Shown piece by piece: positions 43,740 to 55,119 of a stretch of DNA of 64,000 nucleotides (positions within the stretch are counted from its first letter, which is position 1; every line of letters starts with the position of its first letter). The DNA is from Chryseobacterium gleum (GTDB lineage Bacteria > Bacteroidota > Bacteroidia > UBA10329): the NCBI GenBank assembly GCA_945903645.1, contig CAMDOM010000009.1:1-64000 (forward strand). Reading direction: 5' to 3'. The notes below the pieces were generated by a model, which had not been told where the DNA came from, did no database searches, and saw nothing but the letters and a program-made list of their open reading frames with translations. The translations under genes were made by a program, and so were the position numbers.

Positions 43740-44287
43740 TGGAATACACACCAGCATTTAAGACAAAATATCGCAGCGATATTGTTAAGGCGTTGCAGGA
43801 ACGCTTCAAGTACAGCAGCGTAATGGAGGTGCCACGTCTTCAAAAGATTTGCATCAATCAAGGCGTTGGTCAAGCTACTTCTGACAAGAAGTTGATTGAA
43901 TCGGCAGTGGCTGATATGACTTTGATTACTGGACAGAAGGCAGTTTCTTCTAAGTCCAAGAAAGATATCTCCAACTTCAAATTGCGCAAAGGAATGCCTG
44001 TTGGAGTAAGAGTAACACTTCGCGGAGATCAAATGTATGAGTTCTTGGAGCGTCTAGTTTCTGTTTCTCTTCCCCGTGTTCGTGACTTCCGTGGAATTAG
44101 CAACAAAGGATTTGATGGCAGAGGTAATTACACAATGGGTGTTACTGAGCACATTATTTTCCCAGAAATTGATATCGAGAAAACGAATAAAATTCTTGGC
44201 ATGGACATCACATTTGTGACTACTGCTAAGACAAATGAAGAAGGCATGGCGCTTCTTCAGGAGTTTGGAATGCCTTTTAAGAAATAA
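43739..44287 (+). CDS. rplE: 50S ribosomal protein L5
   Basis: 182 aa. [44 protein letters not shown] and the P-site tRNA loop [20 protein letters not shown] are conserved. Binds 5S rRNA in the central protuberance. Overlaps rplX by 1 nt. Confidence 0.98.
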   Translation: MEYTPAFKTKYRSDIVKALQERFKYSSVMEVPRLQKICINQGVGQATSDKKLIESAVADMTLITGQKAVSSKSKKDISNFKLRKGMPVGVRVTLRGDQMYEFLERLVSVSLPRVRDFRGISNKGFDGRGNYTMGVTEHIIFPEIDIEKTNKILGMDITFVTTAKTNEEGMALLQEFGMPFKK

Positions 44288-44295
44288 GATAGGAG

Positions 44296-44565
44296 ATGGC
44301 CAAAGAATCAATGAAAGCACGTGAGCGTAAGCGTGCAAGAATGGTAGAGAAATTTGCTGAGAAGAGAGCCAAGCTAAAAGCTGCTGGTGATTATCAAGCC
44401 TTGGCAAGATTGCCAAAGAATAGCTCTAAGGTAAGATTGCATAACAGATGCAGTATTACTGGACGTCCAAAAGGGTACATACGTGATTTCGGCATTAGCC
44501 GTATTCAATTTAGGGAAATGGCCAACAATGGCTTAATTCCAGGAGTAAGAAAAGCAAGTTGGTAA
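44296..44565 (+). CDS. rpsN: 30S ribosomal protein S14 (zinc-free form)
   Basis: 89 aa, the long C-minus form: [20 protein letters not shown], then [29 protein letters not shown]. Only one Cys remains, so no zinc site. 8 bp after rplE. Confidence 0.97.
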   Translation: MAKESMKARERKRARMVEKFAEKRAKLKAAGDYQALARLPKNSSKVRLHNRCSITGRPKGYIRDFGISRIQFREMANNGLIPGVRKASW

Positions 44566-44584
44566 TAGCATAGCGTCAAAAGAA

Positions 44585-44983
44585 ATGGTAACAGATCCAA
44601 TAGCAGATTATCTCACGCGTCTTCGGAATGCGATTATCGCAAACCATCGTGTAGTTGAGGTTCCCGCATCAAACATGAAAAAGAGCATCACTAAGATTCT
44701 CTTTGAAAAAGGGTATATCTTAAACTACAAGTTTGAGGAAGAAGGACCTCAAGGCAGTATCAAAATTGCCTTGAAGTACAACCCGAAAACTAAGCTAAAT
44801 GCAATCAAAGGTTTGGAGCGATATAGTCGTCCAGGTCTTCGTAAATACGCAGGTGCCGAGGATTTGCCGCGTGTACTTAATGGTTTAGGAATTGCTCTAG
44901 TTTCTACTTCGCATGGTGTAATGACCGATAAAGAGGCTAGGAAATTGAATATTGGTGGAGAGGTTCTCTGCTTCGTATATTGA
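44585..44983 (+). CDS. rpsH: 30S ribosomal protein S8
   Basis: 132 aa. MVTDPIADYLTRLRNAIIANH start, C-terminal VSTSHGVMTDKEARKLNIGGEVLC is the rRNA-binding signature. Central-domain assembly protein; represses the spc operon in E. coli. Confidence 0.98.
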   Translation: MVTDPIADYLTRLRNAIIANHRVVEVPASNMKKSITKILFEKGYILNYKFEEEGPQGSIKIALKYNPKTKLNAIKGLERYSRPGLRKYAGAEDLPRVLNGLGIALVSTSHGVMTDKEARKLNIGGEVLCFVY

Positions 44984-45004
44984 TAATTTAGGTAAGCACA
45001 CAAA

Positions 45005-45565
45005 ATGTCACGAATAGGAAAAGCGTCTGTTGATTTGCCTGCTGGAGTAGAGGTAAAGCTATCATCTGACAATATAGTAACGGTAAAAGGTCCAAAGGGT
45101 GTTCTCACTCAAAAGCTTGCTGATGCTATTACGTTGGAAGTTAATGAAGGCAAAGTAGAGTTGGTAAGGAGCAATGAGTCTAAGCAGACTGTTGCCTTTC
45201 ACGGATTGTATCGCTCTTTGGTGAACAATATGGTGACTGGTGTTTCAAAAGGCTATGAAAAGCAATTGGAATTGGTTGGTGTGGGTTACCGTGCAACCAA
45301 CACAGGTCAACAGCTTGAATTGTCTCTTGGGTTTTCACACAACTTGGTGTTCGAACTTCCGAAAGAAATAGAGGTTTCAACAGAAACTTTGCGTGGTAAG
45401 AATCCAATAATTACCTTAAAATCAAACGATAAGCAGTTAATCGGCCAAGTGTGTGCAAAGATTCGCGCTTTCCGTACGCCTGAGCCTTACAAAGGAAAAG
45501 GTATTCGTTTTGTAGGTGAGATTATTAGAAGAAAAGCTGGTAAATCGGCAGGTAAGAAAAAATAA
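45005..45565 (+). CDS. rplF: 50S ribosomal protein L6
   Basis: 186 aa. MSRIGKASVDLPAGVEVKLS and the C-terminal PEPYKGKGIRFVGEIIRRKAGKSAGKKK are standard. Located near the sarcin-ricin loop and factor-binding site. Confidence 0.98.
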   Translation: MSRIGKASVDLPAGVEVKLSSDNIVTVKGPKGVLTQKLADAITLEVNEGKVELVRSNESKQTVAFHGLYRSLVNNMVTGVSKGYEKQLELVGVGYRATNTGQQLELSLGFSHNLVFELPKEIEVSTETLRGKNPIITLKSNDKQLIGQVCAKIRAFRTPEPYKGKGIRFVGEIIRRKAGKSAGKKK

Positions 45566-45582
45566 GATTTAAGTAAGCGAAA

Positions 45583-45939
45583 ATGGCTATTGGTAAAGAA
45601 TTAAAGCGGGCAAAAATTAAGGCAAGAATACGCAGCCGAATTTCGGGAACTGCGGATCGCCCAAGGATGTCGGTTTTCCGTAGTAACAAGGAAATCTATG
45701 TTCAGTTGGTTGACGACTTGACTGGAAGTACCATCTTGGCAGCATCTTCTAAAGAGAAGGGAATTGCAGAAGAGAAAGGCCCTAAAATTGAGGTTTCTAG
45801 AAAAGTAGGTAAGTTAATTGCCGAAAGAGCTAAAGAAGCTGGTGTAATTGCGGTTGTATTTGATCGCAACGGATATTTGTATCATGGAAGAGTTAAAGCT
45901 CTTGCAGAAGGTGCAAGGGAAGAAGGGCTACAATTCTAA
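45583..45939 (+). CDS. rplR: 50S ribosomal protein L18
   Basis: 118 aa. [31 protein letters not shown] and [29 protein letters not shown]; binds 5S rRNA with L5. Confidence 0.98.
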   Translation: MAIGKELKRAKIKARIRSRISGTADRPRMSVFRSNKEIYVQLVDDLTGSTILAASSKEKGIAEEKGPKIEVSRKVGKLIAERAKEAGVIAVVFDRNGYLYHGRVKALAEGAREEGLQF

Positions 45940-45957
45940 TTTTTGCTTTAAATTAAG

Positions 45958-46470
45958 ATGATAAATAAATCTAGAACAACAACTACTGACCTTGAATTGA
46001 AGGATAGAGTTGTGGGAATTAATAGGGTTACCAAGGTTACCAAAGGTGGTAGAACATTTACCTTCTCTGCTATTGTTGTAGTAGGTGACGAGCATGGCGT
46101 AGTTGGTCATGGTTTGGGTAAAGCGAAGGAGGTAACGGAAGCAATTGCTAAAGGAATTGAAGACGCTAAGAAGAACTTGATTCGTGTTCCAATTATCAAT
46201 GGAACTATTCCGCACAAGCAAGAAAGCAAATACAGTGGTGCACTTGTATTTATGAAACCAGCTTCACCAGGTACTGGTGTTATTGCTGGTGGTGCTATGC
46301 GTGCAGTTTTGGAAAGTGTTGGAGTTAAAAATGTGTTGGGCAAATCAAAAGGGTCATCTAATCCGCACAATGTGGTAAAGGCGACTATGCTTGCTTTAAG
46401 TGAAATGAGAGATGCCTTAGCGGTTTCATCTCAGCGCGGTGTAAGTATGGATACAGTGTTCAACGGGTAA
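45958..46470 (+). CDS. rpsE: 30S ribosomal protein S5
   Basis: 170 aa. [30 protein letters not shown] is the dsRNA-binding-like domain with the spectinomycin loop (KVTKGGR, wild type), and [23 protein letters not shown] is the C-terminal domain. Functions in decoding fidelity. Confidence 0.98.
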   Translation: MINKSRTTTTDLELKDRVVGINRVTKVTKGGRTFTFSAIVVVGDEHGVVGHGLGKAKEVTEAIAKGIEDAKKNLIRVPIINGTIPHKQESKYSGALVFMKPASPGTGVIAGGAMRAVLESVGVKNVLGKSKGSSNPHNVVKATMLALSEMRDALAVSSQRGVSMDTVFNG

Positions 46471-46488
46471 TCCATAATAAAAACTAGG

Positions 46489-46665
46489 ATGGCTAAGATT
46501 AAATTAAAGCAAGTAAAGAGCGGTATTAATAGACCATTACGTCAAAAATTGACGCTGAAGGCATTAGGATTCCGTAAATTGAATCAAGTGGTTGAGCACG
46601 AATCTACTCCGCAAATTATGGGTATGGTTATAGCAGTAGGCCACATGGTGGTTGTAGTAGAGTAA
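46489..46665 (+). CDS. rpmD: 50S ribosomal protein L30
   Basis: 58 aa, short but clear: MAKIKLKQVKSGINRPLRQK, then LKALGFRKLNQVVEHESTP and GMVIAVGHMVVVVE. Matches bacterial L30 in length and pattern and lies in its expected place between rpsE (18 bp) and rplO (27 bp). Confidence 0.96.
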   Translation: MAKIKLKQVKSGINRPLRQKLTLKALGFRKLNQVVEHESTPQIMGMVIAVGHMVVVVE

Positions 46666-46692
46666 AAGGTAGTATCGTAAAGAAACAAAGCA

Positions 46693-47139
46693 ATGAATCT
46701 CAGCAATATTAAACCAGCAGCTGGTTCCGTAAAAAAGAAGAATCGTCTCGGAAGAGGTGAGGGTACTGGTTCTGGCGGAACTGCAAGCCGTGGTCACAAA
46801 GGCGCGAAGTCAAGGTCTGGTTACAAGCGTAAAGTAGGTTTTGAAGGTGGACAGATGCCACTTCAAAGACGTGTTCCTAAGTTCGGATTTAAAAATCCGT
46901 TTAGAGTTGAATACAACGGAATCAATTTGGATGTGCTTCAAGAGCTTGCAGATGCTCATGGCGTTAGCAAATTTGACCATGCAGTGTTTGTTGAACACGG
47001 ATTGGCTGGGAAGAAGGATTTAGTGAAAATTCTTGGACGCGGAGAGGTGAAATCTAAAATTGAAGTTACCGCTCATGCATTTTCTAAAACGGCCCTAACA
47101 GCGCTTGAAGCTGTTGGAGGTGTAGCTGTAACGCTCTAA
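46693..47139 (+). CDS. rplO: 50S ribosomal protein L15
   Basis: 148 aa. [26 protein letters not shown] is the extended Gly/Arg-rich N-terminal rRNA-binding arm; [17 protein letters not shown] follows. Late assembly protein. secY starts 5 bp later. Confidence 0.98.
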   Translation: MNLSNIKPAAGSVKKKNRLGRGEGTGSGGTASRGHKGAKSRSGYKRKVGFEGGQMPLQRRVPKFGFKNPFRVEYNGINLDVLQELADAHGVSKFDHAVFVEHGLAGKKDLVKILGRGEVKSKIEVTAHAFSKTALTALEAVGGVAVTL

Positions 47140-47144
47140 TATCT

Positions 47145-48491
47145 ATGAAGAAGTTTATTACTACCCTTCAGAATATCTTCAAGATTGAAGACCTGCGTAC
47201 GAGAATTCTCAATACGCTTGGTTTCATTCTTATTTATCGGTTGGGTTCTTTTGTGGTTATTCCTGGGGTTGATCCAGCCAAGTTGGGTGGACTTCAAGCA
47301 CAAACTTCTGACGGATTATTGGGATTGCTCAACATGTTCTCAGGTGGTGCTTTTTCAAATGCATCCATTTTTGCGCTTGGTATAATGCCTTACATATCTG
47401 CCTCCATTGTGTTGCAGCTTGCAGGTATGGCTGTTCCGGCTTTACAAAAACTTCAAAAGGAAGGCGAAAGCGGTCGTAAGAAAATCACGCAGTACACAAG
47501 GTATCTTACCATACTTATTACCTTAGGTCAGGCTCCTGGTTACATTGCCAACTTGAAAAGCCAATTGCCTTCTGATGCGTTTTTGACAAGTCCTTCTTTG
47601 TTTTGGATTTCATCAATTTTGATTTTGGTAACAGGTACCATGTTCGTAATGTGGTTGGGAGAAAAGATTACGGATAAGGGGATTGGCAACGGTATCTCGA
47701 TTCTGATTATGGTAGGCATTATCGCTAGTCTTCCCTTCTCTTTTGTTGCCGAGTTCTTCTCACGTTTGGACCAGTCTGGTGGTGGATTAGTAATTTTCCT
47801 TATCGAAATGGTTCTGTTAATGTTGGTCATCGTATTCACAATTCTGTTAGTTCAAGGAACGCGAAGAATACCAGTTCAAGTTGCACGTGCCGCAATTTCT
47901 GGACGTCAGGCTTTGCCACAAGGTGGTGCTAGACAGTATATTCCTCTAAAAGTTAATGCAGCTGGTGTAATGCCAATTATTTTCGCTCAGGCAATTATGT
48001 TTGTGCCTGTTACTTTGGGAGGATTCGCTGGTGATGGAGCATCTTGGTTTGTCACTTCCTTTTCTGATTTCACAGGTTGGACCTATAACCTTACGTTCTT
48101 CTTTCTAATTATCATTTTCACGTATTTCTATACAGCAATTACGATTAATCCGAATCAGATAGCTGAGGATATGAAACGTAATGGTGGTTATATTCCTGGG
48201 GTGAAACCTGGAAAAAAGACAGCTGAGTATATTGATAATGTGATGTCTCGGATTACTCTTCCTGGTTCAGTTTTCTTAGGGTTAGTTGCAGTAATGCCTG
48301 CTATTGCGATGGTGTTTGGGGTTAATGCTCAATTTGCTCAGTTTTATGGAGGAACATCATTGCTTATTATGGTGGGCGTTGTTTTGGATACGCTTCAACA
48401 AATTGAAAGTCATTTGTTAATGCGTCACTATGACGGATTGATGAAATCAGGAAGAATTAAAGGTCGCTCGTCAATGAGCTTGGCCGGATAA
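47145..48491 (+). CDS. secY: Preprotein translocase subunit SecY
   Basis: 448 aa with ten membrane helices. The plug/helix 2 region is GLLGLLNMFSGGAFSNASIFALGIMPYISASIV, and cytoplasmic loops RRIPVQVAR and RQALPQGGARQYIPLKVNAAGVMPIIFA contact ribosome and SecA. FYTAITINPNQIAEDMKRNGGYIPG precedes the last helices. Forms the SecYEG channel. adk and map, usual followers in other bacteria, are missing; infA comes next (17 bp). Confidence 0.98.
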   Translation: MKKFITTLQNIFKIEDLRTRILNTLGFILIYRLGSFVVIPGVDPAKLGGLQAQTSDGLLGLLNMFSGGAFSNASIFALGIMPYISASIVLQLAGMAVPALQKLQKEGESGRKKITQYTRYLTILITLGQAPGYIANLKSQLPSDAFLTSPSLFWISSILILVTGTMFVMWLGEKITDKGIGNGISILIMVGIIASLPFSFVAEFFSRLDQSGGGLVIFLIEMVLLMLVIVFTILLVQGTRRIPVQVARAAISGRQALPQGGARQYIPLKVNAAGVMPIIFAQAIMFVPVTLGGFAGDGASWFVTSFSDFTGWTYNLTFFFLIIIFTYFYTAITINPNQIAEDMKRNGGYIPGVKPGKKTAEYIDNVMSRITLPGSVFLGLVAVMPAIAMVFGVNAQFAQFYGGTSLLIMVGVVLDTLQQIESHLLMRHYDGLMKSGRIKGRSSMSLAG

Positions 48492-48508
48492 TATTGAAAA
48501 GGATTTGA

Positions 48509-48727
48509 ATGGCGAAACAGGCATCAATCACACAAGACGGAACGGTTATAGAGGCGTTGTCAAACGCAATGTTTCGTGTTGAGTTAGAAAATGGGCATAT
48601 AATAACCGCTCATATTTCTGGAAAGATGAGGAAGTTTTATATCAAGATTCTTCCAGGCGATAAAGTGAAAGTTGAAATGAGTCCATATGATTTATCGAAA
48701 GGAAGAATTTCTTACAGGTACAAATAA
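48509..48727 (+). CDS. infA: Translation initiation factor IF-1
   Basis: 72 aa, the family length. [29 protein letters not shown] and [34 protein letters not shown], an S1-like OB fold. Binds the A site of the 30S during initiation. Confidence 0.98.
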   Translation: MAKQASITQDGTVIEALSNAMFRVELENGHIITAHISGKMRKFYIKILPGDKVKVEMSPYDLSKGRISYRYK

Positions 48728-48735
48728 TAGAAGCA

Positions 48736-48852
48736 ATGAAAGTTAGATCATCGGTTAAGAAAAGAAGTGTTGATTGCAAGATTGTCAAAAGGAAAGGACG
48801 TGTCTATGTAATTAATAAAAAGAACCCTAAGTTCAAACAAAGACAAGGTTAA
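48736..48852 (+). CDS. rpmJ: 50S ribosomal protein L36 (zinc-free form)
   Basis: 38 aa: [20 protein letters not shown] then [18 protein letters not shown]. Three of the four zinc ligands of the C-plus form are replaced (one Cys remains, and the usual NPKH is NPKF), so it cannot form the zinc ribbon. 8 bp after infA and 10 bp before rpsM. Confidence 0.95.
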   Translation: MKVRSSVKKRSVDCKIVKRKGRVYVINKKNPKFKQRQG

Positions 48853-48862
48853 TCAATAGAAC

Positions 48863-49237
48863 ATGGCAAGGATAGCAGGAGTAGATCTTCCAAGGAATAA
48901 GCGTGGCGAAATTGGGCTTACGTATATCTTTGGTATAGGGCGAGTTACCGCTCAGCGCATATTGGACACAGCAAGTGTGCATTATGACAAGAAAGTGCAA
49001 GACTGGAATGATGAAGAGCAAGCAGCTATTCGTGATGGTGTTGCTAAAATTAAAACCGAAGGTGAATTACGTTCGGAGGTTCAAACCAACATCAAGCGTT
49101 TGATGGATATTGGATGCTATCGTGGTATTCGTCATCGTGCTGGTCTGCCGCTAAGAGGTCAAAGCACAAAGAATAACTCCCGTACTCGGAAAGGAAAACG
49201 GAAGACTGTTGCCAACAAGAAGAAGGTAACTAAGTAA
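48863..49237 (+). CDS. rpsM: 30S ribosomal protein S13
   Basis: 124 aa. [26 protein letters not shown] start, [33 protein letters not shown] end. Contacts P-site tRNA and forms intersubunit bridges. Confidence 0.98.
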   Translation: MARIAGVDLPRNKRGEIGLTYIFGIGRVTAQRILDTASVHYDKKVQDWNDEEQAAIRDGVAKIKTEGELRSEVQTNIKRLMDIGCYRGIRHRAGLPLRGQSTKNNSRTRKGKRKTVANKKKVTK

Positions 49238-49261
49238 TCCTCCAAAAGCAATAAATTAGAA

Positions 49262-49651
49262 ATGGCTAAAACGTCAAAAACTTCTCGGAAGAGAACGGTT
49301 AAAGTGGATGCTTCAGGAGAAGCGCATATAAATGCCACCTTTAACAATATTATAATTTCACTTACGAATCTCAAAGGTGAAGTAATCTCTTGGTCTTCAG
49401 CTGGTAAAATGGGCTTCCGTGGTTCCAAGAAGAACACTCCTTATGCAGCTCAAACCGCTGCTATTGATTGCGCCAAGGTTGCTCACGATGCTGGCTTACG
49501 CAAGGTGAAAGTGTTCGTTAAAGGACCTGGAGGTGGAAGAGAATCAGCTATTCGTTACATCCACTCTAGTGGAATTGAGGTGTCTGAAATTGTTGACGTT
49601 ACTCCAATGCCACACAATGGTTGTCGTCCACCAAAAAAGAGAAGGGTTTAA
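49262..49651 (+). CDS. rpsK: 30S ribosomal protein S11
   Basis: 129 aa. [45 protein letters not shown] and the C-terminal [18 protein letters not shown] are fully conserved. Platform protein near the E site. Confidence 0.98.
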   Translation: MAKTSKTSRKRTVKVDASGEAHINATFNNIIISLTNLKGEVISWSSAGKMGFRGSKKNTPYAAQTAAIDCAKVAHDAGLRKVKVFVKGPGGGRESAIRYIHSSGIEVSEIVDVTPMPHNGCRPPKKRRV

Positions 49652-49749
49652 TCCTTTTTAATCGCTAGAAATCACTGAGAAAATCGGTTGATATCTCATG
49701 AAAGTGTCGAAAGATATTACAGGGAGTCAGCACCAAATAAAAAATTGAA

Positions 49750-50355
49750 ATGGCCAGATATACAGGACCAAAAACAAAGATTGCAAGAAAGTTTGGAGAG
49801 GCTATTTATGGGCCCGATAAATCTTTTGAAAGAAGAAATTTCCCTCCAGGACAACATGGTAATGCCAAACGCAGAAACAAGAAGTCAGATTATGGTTTGC
49901 AGCTCCAAGAAAAGCAAAAGGCGAAATATACGTACGGAATTCTTGAGCGTCAGTTCGAAAATCTTTTCGATCGCGCCTCCAGAAAGCAAGGGATTACTGG
50001 TGAGATTCTACTTCAGTATTGCGAAACTCGTCTAGACAATATAATTTTCCGTTTGGGCATTGCTCCTTCTAGAAGAGCTGCGCGCCAGTTGGTAACGCAT
50101 TGTCACATCACTGTTGATGGTGAAGTATGTAATATCCCTTCTAGAGCAATGAAGCCAGGTGACAAATTTGGTGTTCGTGAAAAATCTAAGAGCTTAGAAG
50201 TAATTACAGAATCACTTCGCTCTTACAGCAAAGGAACTTCTTGGTTGAATTGGAATTCAAGCTCTATGGAAGGTGAATTATTGAATTTCCCATCACGTGA
50301 TGAGATTCCAGAAAACATCAATGAAAAATTGATTGTGGAATTGTATTCTAAATAA
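49750..50355 (+). CDS. rpsD: 30S ribosomal protein S4 (zinc-free form)
   Basis: 201 aa. [21 protein letters not shown] start; N-terminal Cys cluster absent. S4 domain: [33 protein letters not shown]. Early 30S assembly and helicase function. Preceded by the second-largest spacer of the operon (98 bp). Confidence 0.98.
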   Translation: MARYTGPKTKIARKFGEAIYGPDKSFERRNFPPGQHGNAKRRNKKSDYGLQLQEKQKAKYTYGILERQFENLFDRASRKQGITGEILLQYCETRLDNIIFRLGIAPSRRAARQLVTHCHITVDGEVCNIPSRAMKPGDKFGVREKSKSLEVITESLRSYSKGTSWLNWNSSSMEGELLNFPSRDEIPENINEKLIVELYSK

Positions 50356-50461
50356 AATGTTTGAGTCTAGTTTGGCTTTGGGCAATTAGATTCTTAAAAA
50401 AAAGTGAACCGGAGTATCCGAATGGATTTCCCTAAATGTTAAATAATATACAACTAATCTC

Positions 50462-51454
50462 ATGGCAATTTTAGATTTCCAAAAACCTGACAAAGTTATT
50501 ATGCTCAATTCTGACGAGCGATCAGGTGAGTTTGAATTTCGTCCTCTCGAACCAGGTTATGGTATTACAATCGGTAATGCTTTACGGAGAATTTTGATTA
50601 ATTCTTTGGAAGGTTTTGCAATTACGTCTATCCGAATAGACGGTGTAGATCATGAATTTTCTACAATTCCTGGAGTTGTTGAAGACGTAGTGGAAATTGT
50701 ATTGAATCTAAAGCAAGTTCGTTTTAAGCGTCAAATTGATACGCAAGACAACGAACGTGTAAATGTTGTAGTAACTGGTCAGGATAAATTTACTGCTGGT
50801 GACATAGGTAAGTTTCTTACCGGATTTCAAGTTTTGAACCCTGATTTGGTCATTTGTCATTTAGACAAAAAAACGAAATTGAGCGTGGAAATGACCATCG
50901 ATAAAGGAAGAGGATATCTTCCTGGTGAGGAAAATAAGCAGTCAAATGCTCCTGTAGGAACAATTGCGATTGACGCCATTTTCACTCCAGTTAAGAATGT
51001 TAAGTACACGGTAGAAAATTTCCGCGTAGAGCAAAAGACGGATTATGAGAAGTTGGTAATTGAATTGGTTACTGACGGCTCTATTCATCCAAAGGATGCG
51101 TTGAAGGAGGCGTCTAAAATTCTTATCCATCACTTCATGTTGTTCTCTGACGAGAAAATTGCTCAGGAGCAAGAAGTCAAGAAGACGGTTGAGGAGTTTG
51201 ACGAGAACGCAATGTATATGCGTCAGCTTCTAAAGACAAAGTTGGTTGATATGGATCTTTCAGTTCGTGCACTGAACTGTTTGAAAGCAGCTGACGTGGA
51301 GTCTTTGGGTGATCTTGTTTCTTATAACAAGAATGATCTTTTGAAATTCAGAAACTTCGGTAAGAAGTCATTAACTGAATTGGATGATTTGGTTTACGGT
51401 AAAAATTTGACCTTCGGGATGAATGTTGCCAAATACCGTTTGGACGAGGAATAA
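50462..51454 (+). CDS. rpoA: DNA-directed RNA polymerase subunit alpha
   Basis: 330 aa. The N-terminal domain (1-235) has the dimerisation helix [22 protein letters not shown]. The C-terminal domain has [21 protein letters not shown] and [16 protein letters not shown], including the Arg equivalent to E. coli Arg265 for UP-element and activator contact. The 106-bp spacer before it is the largest in the superoperon and may hold a secondary promoter; no full consensus was found. Confidence 0.98.
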   Translation: MAILDFQKPDKVIMLNSDERSGEFEFRPLEPGYGITIGNALRRILINSLEGFAITSIRIDGVDHEFSTIPGVVEDVVEIVLNLKQVRFKRQIDTQDNERVNVVVTGQDKFTAGDIGKFLTGFQVLNPDLVICHLDKKTKLSVEMTIDKGRGYLPGEENKQSNAPVGTIAIDAIFTPVKNVKYTVENFRVEQKTDYEKLVIELVTDGSIHPKDALKEASKILIHHFMLFSDEKIAQEQEVKKTVEEFDENAMYMRQLLKTKLVDMDLSVRALNCLKAADVESLGDLVSYNKNDLLKFRNFGKKSLTELDDLVYGKNLTFGMNVAKYRLDEE

Positions 51455-51488
51455 TTAAAGGGCGAATTAGCCTTAGAAGAAAACAACA

Positions 51489-52088
51489 ATGAGACACAGA
51501 AAATCATTCAACCATCTAAGCCGGAAAACTGGGCATAGAAGACTTATGTTGGCAAATATGGCCAGCTCATTAATAACGCACAAGCGTATTATGACAACTT
51601 TGGCAAAAGCTAAAGCCTTGAGAAGCTATGTTGAGCCACTAATCAGTAAATCAAAAGAAGATACTACTCACTCACGTAGAGTTGTTTTTAGTTATCTTCA
51701 AGATAAAGAAGCTACTGCTGAGTTGTTCAAGGAGGTGGGAATTAAAGTTGCTGGTCGTCCAGGTGGATATACACGCATCATCAAATTAGCACCACGCATG
51801 GGCGATAACGCTGATGTGGCTATGATTGAATTGGTTGACTTTAACGAGTTGTTGGTTTCTGACAAGAAAGTTAAGAAAGCTGGAAGAAGCAGAAGAGGTG
51901 GTGGAACCACTAAAGCTGCTGGTGAGGCTGCAGCTCCTGCTAAAGAAAAAGCTCCTAAAGCTGCTGCACCAGTAGCGATTGAAGAAGCTGTGGTAGAAGA
52001 AGAAATTCAAGCACCTAAAGCATCTGCAACGGAAGCTCCTGAAGCATCTGCTGAAAATGAAACTGGTGAAGAAGAAACGAAGGATTAA
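51489..52088 (+). CDS. rplQ: 50S ribosomal protein L17 with long acidic/Ala-rich tail
   Basis: 199 aa. Residues 1-120 are standard L17 ([34 protein letters not shown]-like core; [18 protein letters not shown]). Residues 125-199 are an added low-complexity tail, first basic ([19 protein letters not shown]) then strongly acidic ([23 protein letters not shown]), most likely disordered. L17 sits at the tunnel exit. Last gene of the superoperon; terminator 26 bp downstream. Confidence 0.97.
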   Translation: MRHRKSFNHLSRKTGHRRLMLANMASSLITHKRIMTTLAKAKALRSYVEPLISKSKEDTTHSRRVVFSYLQDKEATAELFKEVGIKVAGRPGGYTRIIKLAPRMGDNADVAMIELVDFNELLVSDKKVKKAGRSRRGGGTTKAAGEAAAPAKEKAPKAAAPVAIEEAVVEEEIQAPKASATEAPEASAENETGEEETKD

Positions 52089-52113
52089 AATCTGTTTTTG
52101 TGAACAAGTTTAG

Positions 52114-52147
52114 GAAAAGGACGAATCCGGTTGGGTTCGTCCTTTTC
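52114..52147 (+). terminator. Terminator of the ribosomal superoperon
   Basis: 15-bp stem: GAAAAGGACGAATCC with GGGTTCGTCCTTTTC (one T-G pair) around a GGTT loop, followed by TATTTTTG. The T-rich tail doubles as the -7 box of carA. Confidence 0.9.
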
Positions 52148-52155
52148 TATTTTTG
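52148..52155 (+). promoter_or_regulatory. -7 box TATTTTTG of carA
   Basis: Full TAnnTTTG match immediately after the terminator stem and 18 nt before ATG 52174. The -33 position falls within the hairpin; the only TTG upstream is at N14 spacing, so the promoter is incomplete or spacing is unusual. Confidence 0.45.
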
Positions 52156-52173
52156 CGTCAATTTGTAGGAACT

Positions 52174-53292
52174 ATGAAATATAAGAACTCACCTGATGCA
52201 ATTCTCCTTTTGGAGGATGGAGCTGTCTTTAAAGGAAAGGCCGTTGGAAAGATTGGCACCACTGCGGGCGAGATTTGTTTCAACACCGGCATGACTGGCT
52301 ATCAGGAAATTTTTACGGACCCTTCTTATTTCGGGCAAATAATTGTCACGGCTTCTGTTCATATTGGAAACTATGGAGTGAGTGACGAAGATGTGGAGTC
52401 CGAAGGGATGAAAATAAGTGGCCTAGTGTGCCGTTATTTTAGTCCTACATATAGTCGGACTAGTGCGGAAGAGGGAATATCCAGTTATTTTCTTGGACAA
52501 GAAATGGTTGGAATTTCCAATGTGGATACTCGTGCGGTTGTACGTCACATAAGAGCGAAAGGGTCGATGAATGCCATAATCTCTTCTGATGAGTTGGATG
52601 TTTCCGAATTGAAGAAACGATTATTGGAAGTGCCTTCAATGGAGGGTTTAGAATTGTCGTCTCATGTAAGCACAAAGCAGAGTTTTACACTTGGTGATGA
52701 AACCTCGAAATTTCGGGTAGCCGTTCTGGATGTTGGCGTTAAGAAGAATATCCTTCGTTGTCTTCTAGATAGAGGGTGTTTTATTAAGGTATTTCCTATG
52801 AATACTGAGTTGGAAACCATGTTGGAGTTCAATCCAGACGGATTTATGATTTCTAATGGACCTGGAGACCCATCTGTAATGCATGATGTAGTTGCCAATG
52901 TGAAGCGAATTGTTGCTTCTGGGATTCCAGTTTTTGGGATTTGTTTGGGACATCAAATCATAGCTTTGAGTCAGGGAATTGCCACCTACAAAATGCACAG
53001 CGGGCACCGTGGAATTAATCATCCTGTTAAGAACCTTTTAACTGGAAAATGTGAAGTAACTTCTCAAAATCATGGATTTGTTGTGAGTCGAGAGGCGTGT
53101 GAGAATCATTCTGACATCGAGATTACTCACGAGCATCTAAATGACAAAACCGTTGCTGGCATTCGCTTGAGAGGATTACCCGTTTTTAGTGTGCAATACC
53201 ATCCCGAATCATCGCCAGGGCCAAATGACAGTAGATATCTATTTGATCAGTTTATAAAAGCAATGCAAGAAGTTTCCGTTGCCACTGTTTGA
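52174..53292 (+). CDS. carA: Carbamoyl-phosphate synthase small subunit (glutaminase)
   Basis: 372 aa from ATG 52174 (MKYKNSPDAILLLEDGAVF); an in-frame TTG at 52153 overlaps the promoter. N-terminal CPSase domain: FNTGMTGYQEIFTDPSYFGQI. Class I amidotransferase: nucleophile elbow PVFGICLGHQIIALSQG (Cys), HSGHRGINHPV, and VFSVQYHPESSPGP (His-Glu). Supplies ammonia to CarB for arginine and pyrimidine synthesis; carB is not in this window. 21 bp before eno. Confidence 0.96.
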   Translation: MKYKNSPDAILLLEDGAVFKGKAVGKIGTTAGEICFNTGMTGYQEIFTDPSYFGQIIVTASVHIGNYGVSDEDVESEGMKISGLVCRYFSPTYSRTSAEEGISSYFLGQEMVGISNVDTRAVVRHIRAKGSMNAIISSDELDVSELKKRLLEVPSMEGLELSSHVSTKQSFTLGDETSKFRVAVLDVGVKKNILRCLLDRGCFIKVFPMNTELETMLEFNPDGFMISNGPGDPSVMHDVVANVKRIVASGIPVFGICLGHQIIALSQGIATYKMHSGHRGINHPVKNLLTGKCEVTSQNHGFVVSREACENHSDIEITHEHLNDKTVAGIRLRGLPVFSVQYHPESSPGPNDSRYLFDQFIKAMQEVSVATV

Positions 53293-54612
<1,320 letters not shown>

Positions 54613-54613
54613 A

Positions 54614-54973
54614 TTAATAGGTTCCTGCACCCAGCATCACCAGAGTGCAAGCCTTTTCGAATTCAATTTCAGTTTTCCCTAAAAGCTTATAAAAGGCAGG
54701 ATTTTCGGTTCCAGGGTTGAAAATGATTCTTCTGGGACGAAGAGCTATAATGGCTGAGTAGTATTCTTGTTGGCGGTCAGGACCTATATATAAGGTTACT
54801 GTATCAACATCTTTGGTGGGCCAGGTTTTGGTGATAGCGATATTCCCAATCAGCCCTTCTCGGGTTCCGAAGGCTATCACTGCATGCGAATAGCGAACTA
54901 GCTTCTGTACTGCTATATTCGAGTATCGTGATGGGTTTGCACTTGCCCCAAGCACCAAAGTTGTTTTTGACAT
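54614..54973 (-). CDS. CoA-binding domain protein (YccU type)
   Basis: 119 aa, a single Rossmann-like CoA-binding domain: TTLVLGASANPSRYSNIAVQKLV, a middle strand set VDTVTLYIGPDRQQEYY, and RRIIFNPGTENPAFY, then ACTLVMLGAGTY. Function unknown; relatives bind CoA or NAD. Downstream of tRNA-Ser on the same strand but separated by a terminator. Confidence 0.85.
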   Translation of the reverse strand: MSKTTLVLGASANPSRYSNIAVQKLVRYSHAVIAFGTREGLIGNIAITKTWPTKDVDTVTLYIGPDRQQEYYSAIIALRPRRIIFNPGTENPAFYKLLGKTEIEFEKACTLVMLGAGTY

Positions 54974-54981
54974 GGTTGTTC

Positions 54982-55016
54982 AAAAAAAATCCCGAACCAT
55001 TATAGTGGTTCGGGAT
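54982..55016 (-). terminator. Terminator of tRNA-Ser
   Basis: On the minus strand ATCCCGAACCA and TGGTTCGGGAT form an 11-bp perfect stem with a 6-nt loop, followed by a T8 tract with G. Lies 11 bp beyond the encoded CCA. Confidence 0.9.
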
Positions 55017-55026
55017 GATAATTAAG

Positions 55027-55114
<88 letters not shown>

Positions 55115-55119
55115 AGCGG

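Noticed and set aside
49652-49749. Small gene or ncRNA between rpsK and rpsD
   Set aside because: The longer open frame there merely overlaps rpsD in another frame, and the possible GATATCT/AGATATT pairing is weak with a large loop.
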